Assembly (NCBI RefSeq): GCF_022376445.1
Contig: NW_025955421.1
Coordinates: forward strand, 1-28,846
Reading direction: 5' to 3'
Length of the DNA: 28,846 bases
Source of the DNA: Fomitopsis serialis
Taxonomy: Eukaryota > Basidiomycota > Agaricomycetes > Polyporales > Fomitopsidaceae
The first letter of the stretch is position 1; each line of letters starts with the position of its first letter. The position numbers and the translations under genes are program-made. The notes beneath the pieces are model-generated. The model ran no database searches, was not told the origin of the DNA, and was given only the letters and a program-made list of their open reading frames with translations. Positions 19,431 through 28,846 of the stretch are shown one piece after another.

Positions 19431-22367
19431 ATGGCTACCCGACAGTCTCTCCGCAATGCCGCACGCCAGTCTGGCGGCCAGCCGACCACGAAGGCTAAGA
19501 CTGGTCGGGCTGCTGCCAAGTCAGCGCCGGCTGCTAAGAAGGCAACCACCACGAAAGCCTTATTGAAGGGTGCCGCGGGCTCCAAGCGCAGCAGGCTGGA
19601 AACACCAGAGAGAGATGGCCAGACCTCTCAGCCCGACGTTCTGTCCCCGTCCGAGAAGCGGACGTATGACAGGCTGAAAGCGAAGATGGAGCAGGCCGAG
19701 AAGCAGGCGGCCGCCGAACGTCGAGCCAGTGAGTGCCCAATTCACATGGGTTGGGATGGACGAAACAGAACTAATGGCTGAACTGACGATAGACATTCAT
19801 AAAACAAGCACCGCTATGTTGCTCGCTGAGAATGCGTCTGGCGGAGAGGACGACGAGGACGAGGATGAGCAACCGAGGCGTAAGAAGCTGAAGAAGAACA
19901 AGGAGATCAGGTCCGAGGAGGAGGAGGAGGCAATGCAAGTGGAGCCCGAGGAGACAGAGATGGACGCTGCGCCTCCGCGCGGTGAGTCCGATACTAGCTG
20001 ACATCTCTGGCAACTACTAATGCAGCTCGATCGCAAGCCAAACCTAAACCAAGGCCTGCGTATGGCAAGAAATCGACGGACAAACCTGAGGTTGAGGATG
20101 ATCCAGACGACGGGACGCGGCCGACGCTCGACCCAGACGAGCGTAGCCTTGCGAGGGCTCTCGGTACGTGGGTATTCCGTTAGACGGTCAGCTAATCTGT
20201 GACTCATATCGTAGGTGAGAATCGCTCGTCCTCGGCGAAGGGAAACAAAGCTTCAAAGGCGAAGCAGCGGAACAACAGGGATGACCGGGACAGTGCGTCC
20301 AATGACGGCGAAGAGCGTCGACCTGCTGTCACACAGCCGGCCAAAGGCAAGAAGGTGTTGCGCATGGACGCTGTCGTAATTGACTCACCTCCAAAAAGGG
20401 TCAAGGTGCGCATTGATCTCAGTAGATACTTATTTTGACGTAGATTATGCAGAACGTGGTCGACAAGAACAAGGGCAAGGGTACAACGATCGAGAAGAAG
20501 AAGAAGCCGAAGCAGCGGAGCGACTGGTTGGACACCGACACCGAGTCGGAGAACGAGATGGGGACAGAGGTGGACGAGGTGGAAGAAGACGACGAGCTCA
20601 GCAGTGACAGCGACGAGGTGTCGGAGGAAAGCAGCGAGGACGAAGGGACGGACGAGGACAGTGGGGATGACGTGATAGTAAGTCAACTGTCCCAAGTCCA
20701 TCGCTCTAACCACCATGTTCTGCAGGTTGTCAAGGCCCCTAAGGGCAAGACCCAGCGTTCCAAAGGCAAGGGAGGCAGACGCAGCCGCGGCAGCGCGGAC
20801 AGGCCAAAGTCTGAAGGTCGTCGCCGTGCGCAGGCCAGGGACATCCCGGAGACCCTCAGGCCGGTCGTTACGTGCTCACAGATGTATCTCCGCCTCCGCC
20901 TCTCCCTCAATCATGCATGGACCGCCGAGAAGATGCAGAATAGCAGCCAGCTCCCCGACAAACACAGGGTCATCAAGAGAGCCCTGAGGGATGCTCGCAA
21001 ACATCGCGCCGAGGACGGTAAGAAGATAGCGTACCTTGTCAGTGGGTTCAAGACCCTGAGAGCGAAAGGCAACAACAACCTTCGCAAGATGGTCGCCAGC
21101 GTTGTAAGTACGTCGGTTCAAATCACACCATACAATCTTAGTCTCTTTTTGCAGGTATGGACGGGCGCGTCTCAGCTCCGAAACGAGGTCAAGAAGAAGG
21201 CGAAGACCGTCGTCGACAACGCTTACGGCCTCGGCAGCCTCTCGACGCAGCGGAGAGTCGCGGCTGCAACGTTCCTCCTCAAGTCCAACACACAGGGCAA
21301 GTACTCGATGCAAAACTTCATTTTCGGCGACATCGACATCGCCTGGCAGTCGGACGAACCTCATGAGGTCGACATGAAGGTATGTCAGTAGCTAACTACT
21401 GTTGATGTGTGCACTTGAAGTGACCCACAGGCGAGCGTTGTGAACCGCAAGAAACCGTTCCAGCACAGGGCGCTGTCCGACGTCATTGTGCAGCACTGGT
21501 TCCACGGACACAGGGACACTGCGTCGGTCGCGGCGTACGATCGCTTCAGTGAGGTTCCCGACAATCTCATAGCCATCGTCTGCAACGCGGTAAGCGGTGT
21601 TCACCTTTGTGCGCAGTGCTGCCAATAATTGAACAATGTTTCCTAGATTGAGGCGGCGTTGGTGGACATAGCCACAGGGACTCATCAATTCTCTAACAAG
21701 CTGTACGCTCCTAAGTGAGTTATATCTCCGTCTAGCTGTGTTTATACCTGATGCGTGCATAGGTGGGGCAATGTCATGGGGATCTTGGATCAGTTCAAGC
21801 ACAACGCACCGGCAGCATACCAGTTGCTGAAGGAGATGATCTGGACCAATGTCAGGTAAGTTTATATTCTGGCTACGGTCAATAAATGTGTATCTAACTG
21901 TTGCTCCAGTGCCCTAGTCGACGAACACAAAGCCCCGAAGAAGGACGCGCAAGATGATGACGACGCCGGTAGCAGCATTGGCGAGCAATTCATCGCTTGG
22001 AGTGATATCGAGGTCGGCGACACTACTGCGACAACAAAGGCTGCGAAGGCTGCCGCGAAGCCGTCGTCTTCATCTGCGAAGGCCGCCACGAAGCCGTCGT
22101 CTTCGTCTGCGAAGGCCGCCACGAAGCCGTCGTCTTCGTCGTCGACGAGGCAGACCGGCAGTAAGTTTGTCAGATCAATTCATGAGTACCTAACAACAAC
22201 ACACATGTAGATCGTCGTGCCGCAGTTGAGCCGGAGATCGACGCTGAAGGTTCTGCTCCTCATGACGGTGAGTTCATCTGTACCTGAAATACAGGGCCAA
22301 ACTGATCAACATTTGTGCACTGATTTATCCAGAAGAAGGTCCCCAAGACCCCTCCGATGATGCGTGA
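19431..22367 (+). CDS. DUF6532-like basidiomycete protein, 13 exons
   Basis: Start ATG 19431 (MATRQSLRN), stop TGA 22365-22367. Introns: 19729-19792, 19982-20025, 20164-20214, 20406-20452, 20678-20725, 21104-21154, 21380-21430, 21590-21646, 21716-21763, 21856-21909, 22161-22210 and 22268-22332. All are GT-AG and the spliced frame stays open, giving about 770 residues. The N-terminal half is disordered: Lys/Ala-rich, then alternating acidic and basic runs with NLS-like KKLKKNK and KKKKPKQR. From about 20830 a folded domain follows (MYLRLRLSLNHAW, FKTLRAKGNNNLRKM, GKYSMQNFIFGD, HWFHGHRDTASVAAYDRF, LIAIVCNAIEAAL). This matches my memory of DUF6532, a domain expanded in Agaricomycetes with unknown function. 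The acidic tail carries a three-unit 11-residue repeat. No frame damage was seen. A nuclear role is inferred from composition only. Confidence 0.87.
22040..22138 (+). repeat. 33-bp in-frame repeat, three copies
   Basis: Units at 22040, 22073 and 22106 encode an 11-residue S/A-AKAA-T/A-KPSSS motif in the linker after the DUF6532-like domain. The last two copies are nearly identical at the DNA level, suggesting recent slippage expansion. The length is a multiple of three, so the frame is kept. Confidence 0.9.
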
Positions 22368-23018
22368 GCCCCAGCATCTGCGTACCTCAACCAATGCCCA
22401 TTTCCTCGGTGAGCATGCTTTGCATTCATTATTCTAGATTCAAGAACGTTGCCTGACCAGTCTTTAGAATATCTACTACTGGTACAACTGCATGGAACAG
22501 GGTTGGGGCTATCTATGTAGATCAGTGTTATGTCATCTGTCGCCGTGTCGCGCTCCGTCGTGCTTTGTATAATTTTTCGTCAAAGTGTAACAACTTCTCA
22601 CCTGTTTAATGATAACGCGGTTTCAATTCCGATTGATTTGTATTGATTGTAAGAAGTACCACAAGACTCAAATGCTTTTGAAAGCCATGGGTACCCTGAT
22701 ATGTACCTACAAGATCCATGCGTCCTGGCTAGCAAGCAGTGTCATATATGACATGCAAGGTCAGCAAGGCTTAGAATGTCTGCCTGCATCAACATACTGA
22801 AAGCACAAAGTCAATCTTATATTTAAGTACTGGCTGTCCTGTCCAAGCACATAAAGCAGAGACTTGTCTTGCCAAGAGTCGTGCTGTCTGCAAGCCATGA
22901 CGGTCCTAATACACTTGTCAAGACAAGTGAGTTTTTCCTGATGGTTGGCTCTGGGACCTAAGACTTCGTGCTTGTGAGCAATCAAATTAATCGAACGAGC
23001 AATAGTTTGTGGGCTTAC
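22368..23018. other. Intergenic between convergent genes
   Basis: About 650 bases, A+T-richer than the flanks, holding the 3' ends of the DUF6532-like gene and of the minus-strand kinase. No open frame with a recognisable product is present. On the minus strand, 23022-22972 could be a terminal intron of the kinase followed by a few codons. Confidence 0.5.
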
Positions 23019-24056
23019 TTACACTCGTACACCGCGATCTTCCGGCCTTTGCTCCCAATCGTACGTGTTCTCGCCCGCATTGGGGACGCCTGAACGGCAC
23101 TGTCGAAGCAGGTTGCGGATGTATAGATAGTTCGGGCGTTCATCGAACTTCAGCCTCATGACGTACTCGACGAACACGCAAAATGGAGTAGGGAGCCCCT
23201 TGCAAAGCTGCGAAGGCTTGGCTTTGGCTTTGGCTCTTACCAACTGATCATTCCTCTTCGTCTTGGCGGACCCGGGGATGCCTTGCCAAGGCAGCGAGCC
23301 GCGAACGAAGAAGAGGAGGATGTACGCCAGCGCGATGAGGTCGTCACGACGCGAGTGCGCGATGCCGTGGTGTATATTGATCGACGAAAAGAGCGGGGTC
23401 CCAATAGCCTCGTGTTCATCGTTGTACTTGATGTGCGCACGAGTGACGATGTCGAGGTACGGGACAGCCAAACCCAAGTCGATGAGGTAGAGCAGGCTTG
23501 TCTGCCCGCCTACACCGACCAGGAAGTTCGCAGGCTTTAAGTCACGATGCACGTAGCCCCTCACGTGAAGGCTTTCGAGCCGGTCGACCTAGACAAATGG
23601 ATGCAGATTGTCAGTTGAAATCGAATAAGCAAACAGGCGACCTACTGCCTGCAACGCAATCCGCAGTACTGTCCCGAGAGTGAATCGCTTCCCACAAAAG
23701 TGGAACAGCATCTCCAATGACGGCCCGAGTAGGTCCATTACGAGGTAATGCACCTCATCGGTCGTACCGAACCCGTGCATCGCGGGAAAGCCTTCTGCGT
23801 ATTTGAGAGCGTCGTAAACCTCTTCCTCGTTCTCCAATTGGTTGACCCGGAAGTCGCATGGCTCCAGCTTCACCGCAACATCAACATGCTCATAGATGTC
23901 GAGTGCTTTGTACACTTGACCTGGATGTCGATGGTGATCAGCACGTAGGCCTGATGCACTAGTTAGTACGCACCGAACGACCCTGCTCCTATCAGTTCCC
24001 ACAGCAGGTACCGACCCGCAATCTCCATAGGTGCATCGACCTCCGGAATGTCCATG
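23019..24056 (-). CDS. CK1-like protein kinase, apparently intact
   Basis: Start ATG 24056 (MDIPEVDAPMEIAG), with introns 23973-23921 (53 nt) and 23645-23589 (57 nt). Splicing yields GAGSFGQVYKA (glycine loop), VAVKLE (ATP lysine), LVMDLLGPSLE, YVHRDLKPANFLVG (catalytic loop), IDLGLAVPYLD (DLG in place of DFG) and the CK1 motifs IGTPLFSSINIHHGIAHSRRDDL and FVRGSLPWQG. The encoded kinase is about 308 residues, close to a bare CK1 catalytic domain. The stop TAA at 23021-23019 overlaps a good donor (GTGTAAGT), so a last intron 23022-22972 adding about four residues is possible. It is a paralogue of the disrupted kinase at the left end. Substrates and regulation are not evident. Confidence 0.9.
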
Positions 24057-24346
24057 TCGAGCGCCTACCACACTCGATACATATCATTGGCATCGTAATC
24101 GCCGCCAGATCAGCGAGTGGTAGCACCTACAAGCAATACAATACAATAACACTATGTACAACAATGTTGACGCTGCTCGCAGTGTCAGCGCCTCACTCAT
24201 GGAGCAAGAGTTCATGTGGGCTTACAAAACAACGGTAGCGGACGCCAGGACCACTGACAACATGAGGGTCGGGGACAAGGCAACACATCAGTCGCCGCTC
24301 GCAAATGAACGTGATCATGTGACGTGCTGGACTTCTCGTTATCGTT

Positions 24347-24832
24347 CTCGACCTCGCCAGGGAGCTCGAAGTCGTCATCCTCAGCATCGTTGGGGCCGAA
24401 GATCGCGTCCTCATGGGGTACGAGTAGCACATTCTTCGGTGTAAAGCCACGCAGCGAGATAGGATTGATGAGAGGGTCGAAATAGAACGCGGGCAGGTCA
24501 GGGTCATCAGTGCGAATGTAGACGTTCTTCGGTGTGTGATACAGAGATATGTGGACGGAACGAGGGAGGGAGTTATACAGATGGGGGAAAGCGACCTTGT
24601 ACTCAGTCCGGATTTGCTGTCGAATGATGACTTTGTTGATGTCGTTGAACTCGTTCCAGTCCTCATTGAAGCTGTCCATGTCTCTATACAGAGGCTCGAA
24701 TTTCGGGCCGCCGGGAATCGCCATGTTGAGCGCTTTCGCAGTGAAAACCGACTTCTTGTCGAACAGGTAGCTCGAGTTGCCGTCTGTGTGATCCGACAAG
24801 AGTGTCCGACCGAGACGGTACAAGTTCGCCAT
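24347..24832 (-). pseudogene. PRP8 (fragment): Fragment of spliceosome gene PRP8
   Basis: About 162 codons closely matching an N-terminal segment of fungal Prp8, the central U5 snRNP scaffold. Recognisable blocks are [80 protein letters not shown] and [10 protein letters not shown]. Prp8 is normally about 2,300-2,400 residues, so this is only about 7 percent. Similarity starts abruptly at Met-Ala-Asn (24832) and ends after GEVE (24347). The frame is uninterrupted and continues open on both sides into sequence with no Prp8 similarity. No intron is seen. The real PRP8 must lie elsewhere; this is a stray gene fragment, perhaps carried by a transposon or formed by segmental duplication. Confidence 0.88.
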
Positions 24833-26255
24833 GGCAGGCGCGCCGCGAGGACAAACAGCTGGTGACTCAAGTTCCATGGCCAAAGCCGGTAGCAAAGCCG
24901 GACTGGCGAAATTCGTTCGGGAGGACGTGAGCAGCACCGTCTTGTCTTCGAACGGGCAACCATGCTCACCTGACAGTAGCATCCCGGGCACCCAACCCGA
25001 GCCAACCACCATCCGCCCACGCACCCGCCCTCTCGCCCACGCCGCTCGCCGGACGGCGATTCGTCGTGCCTTCATCGGTCGAGGATGCCAGCCGGGTCGA
25101 CCAGCAAACCACGAGAGGTGGTGAGTCCGGGAAGACGGGAGAAACACACCGGATGCCGGCGTGGATCGAGGGCGGCGACCGTCGAGTCTGGAGCAGACCG
25201 GATGGGACACTTCGGACAGCTCCATCGGGAAGATAGAGAGCGGGAGACGAGTGATGAGCTCGGCAGGACGGGGAGTGACCGGGGTGTGGTCGAGGTCAGT
25301 ACCGGGCGGGAGGAGATCCACGGGTGGAGGGATGCCGTTCGAGGCACATTTCGAGGGTGCCCGGATGCAAGTCGTCCTTGCCCATGTGGACCACGAGAGG
25401 ACGCATACACCGAGCTGCGAATGCAGGTGAGCAATACTGCTATGAACTGACTGAACAGGAAACGGAGATATACTCACCTCCGAGCCTGTTACTTTCTCCC
25501 TCCCAAAATGTTGCGGCTGCAATTGCTAGCCGCTCTCGCACCGCGGCGGGTCGCTGAGCACGTCTGCGATTGAGCGTGCGCCGGGCGCGGTTGAGCGTGC
25601 GTAGGGCGCGGTTGAGCGTGTAGGGCGCGGTTGAGCGTACGGGGCGCGGTTGAGCGTGCGCCGGGCACGGTCTGCGTCGTTCGCGGATAGCGGCGACAAA
25701 GGGATGCGAGGACGCACACGAGGCAACGGGATCACGTTGCAGACGAGGACGTTTGAGGTAGCAGCGGAGGCGATGATCTCAAAGCAGGAGGTGGTTATGG
25801 TGGATGCAGAGATCGCGTCCCAGGTCGAGTTATGCACCGGAATCTGCGCGCCGCCCAGCGACCCTCCTGGGCTCGTCCTTCCTAAATTTTTGTTCGTATC
25901 TTGGAGCTGCTTTTGAGTTACGCATCATGTTGAAGAGACAAGGCAATACAGCGGGGATGATGCTGAGGGTGGTGGTGGATGTGAGAGTAGGAAGAGGGCG
26001 GCAAAGTCACCGCCGCCACTGTGAGGAAATGGACTAGTAGTGCCAGCCGATGAGAGTCACTGTTAGTCGTTGGGCAGATAGCAATGCATACGAGCACATT
26101 TCATTCCACATTACTAGTACATCAGGTCATTGTGATATTCATGATACGAGACAGCGCGGTACGAGGCGGCGTGATACAAGTACATCGAGGAGACTCGGAC
26201 GAGGCCAGACAACTACAAGGCAACACAGCAGCAGCACGATGGTAACACAAAGACA
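24833..26255. other. Non-coding stretch between the PRP8 fragment and the hAT gene
   Basis: A long minus-strand frame is open from 25522 through the PRP8 fragment. Its upstream 230 codons have no recognisable domain, and a likely GTGAGT donor sits near 25477, so I do not call it a gene. The region contains the minisatellite at 25570-25670. Bases 26040-26255 probably include one end of the hAT element, but I could not fix its terminal repeat because the other end lies outside the window. Confidence 0.5.
25570..25670. repeat. 19-22-bp minisatellite, five units
   Basis: Five head-to-tail units beginning TTGAGCGT and ending GGGCGCGG or GGGCACGG, starting near 25570, 25591, 25612, 25631 and 25650. 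Unit length varies between 19 and about 21 through small indels in the middle. Confidence 0.88.
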
Positions 26256-28846
26256 TTAGATGAAGTCGAGGAGGTCTTCGAAAGTGAGCTCCTCGTCCTC
26301 ATTATAGGCCATTTCAGCGCGAGCCTGCCTCACCAGCATTTCCTGTATAAACTCGAAACCCTGGAGGTGATCAGTAAACGACAAGCGGCTTTGCCGGATG
26401 AGGTACTTCAGCACTTGCAATGCTTCCATAAGATCTGGGCTGAGGCGGCTGCGCCGGGCTGTGTCCGTCTGCCCTGCAGAAGAGAATACTCGCTCGCAGG
26501 GAACCGATGTTGCCTGCGCGGAAGATAGTCCAACGCGATAGCAAAGATCGTAGGCCACTGCGTCTGTGCCGCAGGCAGCTGAGAGGGCACAATGAGTACA
26601 AAGTATCATAGCCAGGCAATCATTCACTTACACTCCAGTACGCGAGGACGTCGGATAGCTCATTCCCCATCCCTCTTTCGAGCCAAGAGTGGTATTCGGT
26701 CTCGACAGTCGCGTCAAGGGCGCTTTGAGCAGGGGCCGCTGGCTCGTCGTCGCCCAGGTTACCAACGAAAATTTGATCAGCTGCCTCGTACATGCTGCGC
26801 AACGCCTGAGGCCTTTGCGGCTGCGAAGGTCCTGCTCGACGTGCAGGCGGTCGCCGAGCCGCGTAAACCCGCATCTGCACCGCAAATGTCGCATTAGTAG
26901 CCACACTACATAGAATAGTGGTCTACTTACTTTACTCTTGACGATGTCATGGCACGCTGGTAGTAGCGCTGCTCCCAGTGGTCGCGCATGTGATCCATCT
27001 TGTATTTCGGATGTACGACTAGAAAGTGGATTAGCAGGTTAGTCAATAAGGTCGGAATGTACCTACACATGCATAGGATGTAGCTGTCGGTCAGGTCCAT
27101 GTATTTGTAGTACTTGATCGCGACATCCAAACCGGCTTGGATGACACCTTGAAGATGCGGCCTACGCTCCGCGAGCCTCTCCATGTTCGTCAAATAGAGT
27201 TCGTACCGCGGTATGACATCGGCGAGCAGCGGCTGCCGCTCTCCAGCCAGCACCATCTGGATATTATGACCAGCCTGCATAGGGTTGTCAATCGCGCTCA
27301 TGTGGGTTGGAGGAATGACCTACCATGAGCACAAGGCCCGTCTCCGTCAGCACGTCATTCTCGGTGGTCGTCAGAGGTGGGTACGACCTCGCAAACTCCG
27401 GGTTTTGCTCCAAGAACACCTTGTATACCTATGTCATATAAGATCAGTATCTGTCGTCAGTGCGCAGAGATAACTCACCTCTTGCATCGTCAAAAACCGC
27501 ATGATCATAACGTACGTGCTATCCCAGCGGATCCGCATGTCGGCCACCAAGATCATGTCCTCTTTGAAGATGTCGATCTTTGGGATGCCCGCCACAAGCG
27601 CCGCGTTCTTGACCATAGCAGCAGCATTATGAATCGCAATCGAGGTCGCCCAAGAGTCGCGGCACTTAGGAGACGCACGAACGGCAACACATATCTCCCT
27701 TGTCTTGGAAACAACCGAGAACTTCACGGCGTTGCCGCCGCGAGTGGCCGAGGATTCGGAGCCATTGTCGCTAGGGGGCTGGATGCCCATGTAAGTTATC
27801 ATTGTCTGCGAGGTTCGGTTGACTCCATGGCCCAAGCAATGTATCTGGTTGTTACTCGGGTCGAAGTCACGACGAGCGTTCGGGTCCTCGTCGAACTTCT
27901 TCTTCAGCTCTTCCATCATCTTTGCATTGCTTGTCGCGGAGTCCATCATGAATCGTCCGACCTAATATGATCAGTTACTAGATTACTTCGAATAAGGCAG
28001 ATGTGGTTACCTTAGATACAACACCGGCGCGCTCCAGAACGAAGTGGACGGCATTCGCGAGGTTTACGCCTACGTGATAAAATTAGAAAGTAACTAGGTG
28101 TTCACGTTCGGACTTACCAGTATGGCTCCCTTCGAGCCTCCTAAAACCGACAACTGCTGACTTCATCACAAGATCCGTAGGCAGCACTCCTTTTGCAATC
28201 CAATGGCCCGTCACACCGACATAAGCGCGTCGAGCTGGTAGGGCGCACTGTCAGTGATGTACTCGCTTGATTGCTGTGCGTGCTCACCTTGAGTATCCCA
28301 ACCATCGGATGTCAGAGATACCTGACCGCGCGAGTGCTATCAGGAGGGTGAGCAGTGCCTTGTTCATTCATCGTGTGATACCTACCGTGAGCTGAATCTT
28401 GAGTTGATCAAATGTGCGCGTGAATTGCGCCATAATCAACGAGCGCATATGGTTGCGCTTCGGAATGTCCTCGTCGGCAAGATCGGGATTGAGCAGACGT
28501 AAGAGGTATCGGAATTCAGGTTTCTCGACCACCGAGATCGCCTGATGTTGACGTCAATAACTGCTTCACATAACGAGAGAAATCGTACTGACCTGGTCGT
28601 CCACGACCACCCAGTTCACGAGTCGCCTGTGGAACTCCTCGCGAGAATACTCCACCACCGGATAATTCTGGTCGATATCCGCAACTTCTTGCGCTGCCTT
28701 CACTTGGTCCTTGTAGCTGGGCAGCATGTTCACCCAGCGCCCGATCGCAGCCAAGCCGGCGTACTCGTCGCGGTGGTAGGCATCGAGATGGGATCGGAGC
28801 GGACTGTTACTCGTCTTCTCAGCATAGATGTAGTTGTGGCACGTCA
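26256..28846 (-). CDS. hAT-family transposase, 5' end beyond the window
   Basis: Cut-and-paste DNA transposase. Introns: 28592-28542, 28385-28336, 28287-28235, 28117-28070, 28010-27962, 27478-27429, 27323-27275, 27066-27019, 26935-26875 and 26631-26579. The 5'-most visible codons look like the end of a BED zinc finger (C.N...H, H....H). Next come LTSDGWDT and GVTGHWIAKG of the RNase H-like core, FMMDSATSNAKMM, QIHCLGHGVN and RWDSTYVMI. The C-terminal hAT dimerisation region has IALDYL and SVPCERVFSSAGQ...RRSRLSP; stop TAA 26258-26256. One frame step of a single base occurs at 26520-26524 between IALDYL and AQATSVPCERVF, again fitting a shortened homopolymer. Otherwise the gene looks complete, so the element may be young. 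Its terminal repeats were not identified. Confidence 0.88.

Noticed and set aside
24833..25522. Upstream half of the 436-codon minus-strand frame that contains the PRP8 fragment
   Set aside because: No recognisable domain, Arg/Pro/Ser-rich composition as in other GC-rich non-coding frames, and a likely splice donor inside; open by chance is the simplest reading.

Overview
The window looks like nuclear DNA of a mushroom-forming basidiomycete (Agaricomycetes, possibly a polypore; I cannot name a species). The reasons are dense GT-AG introns of about 44-69 bases with CTNAC-like branch sites, two fungal casein-kinase-1-like genes, a DUF6532-type gene, and transposons of kinds common in basidiomycetes. 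It is accessory, transposon-rich sequence. I saw no rRNA, tRNA or CRISPR. LEFT END (1-8552): a CK1-like kinase gene is split inside its HRDIKP catalytic loop by a 7.56-kb Ty3/Gypsy chromovirus (390-7946). The insertion has a 5-bp target duplication and LTRs that differ at two positions. The element encodes Gag and Pol, with Pol running protease, RT, RNase H, a DDE integrase and a chromodomain. It has a self-priming site, a -1 frameshift cassette between gag and pol, and an antisense gene encoding a coiled-coil protein with a GAL4-type Zn2Cys6 cysteine pattern. MIDDLE (8553-19430): there is gene-poor, repeat-bearing sequence, a 3'-truncated relic resembling the N-terminus of a Plavaka-type transposase (minus strand), and a near-perfect foldback hairpin. 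Two multi-exon genes follow: an unrecognised protein (11957-13922) and a damaged gene whose C-terminus is a 2OG-Fe(II) dioxygenase-like domain (14268-17276). About 2 kb of intergenic DNA with tandem duplications comes next. RIGHT END (19431-28846): an intact 13-exon DUF6532-like gene, an intact CK1-like kinase on the minus strand, a 486-bp fragment of the spliceosome gene PRP8 stranded in non-coding DNA, a minisatellite, and most of a hAT transposase gene (minus strand) that runs off the window. A pattern crosses unrelated genes. I located fourteen reading-frame breaks (gag, pol, the 11957 gene, the 2OG gene, hAT). Each behaves as a net loss of one base, and each can be read as shortening of a homopolymer run. 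The DUF6532 gene and both kinases show none. Either decay is concentrated in repeats, or this is a long-read assembly whose multi-copy parts were poorly polished. Gene-breakage calls should be read with that in mind.
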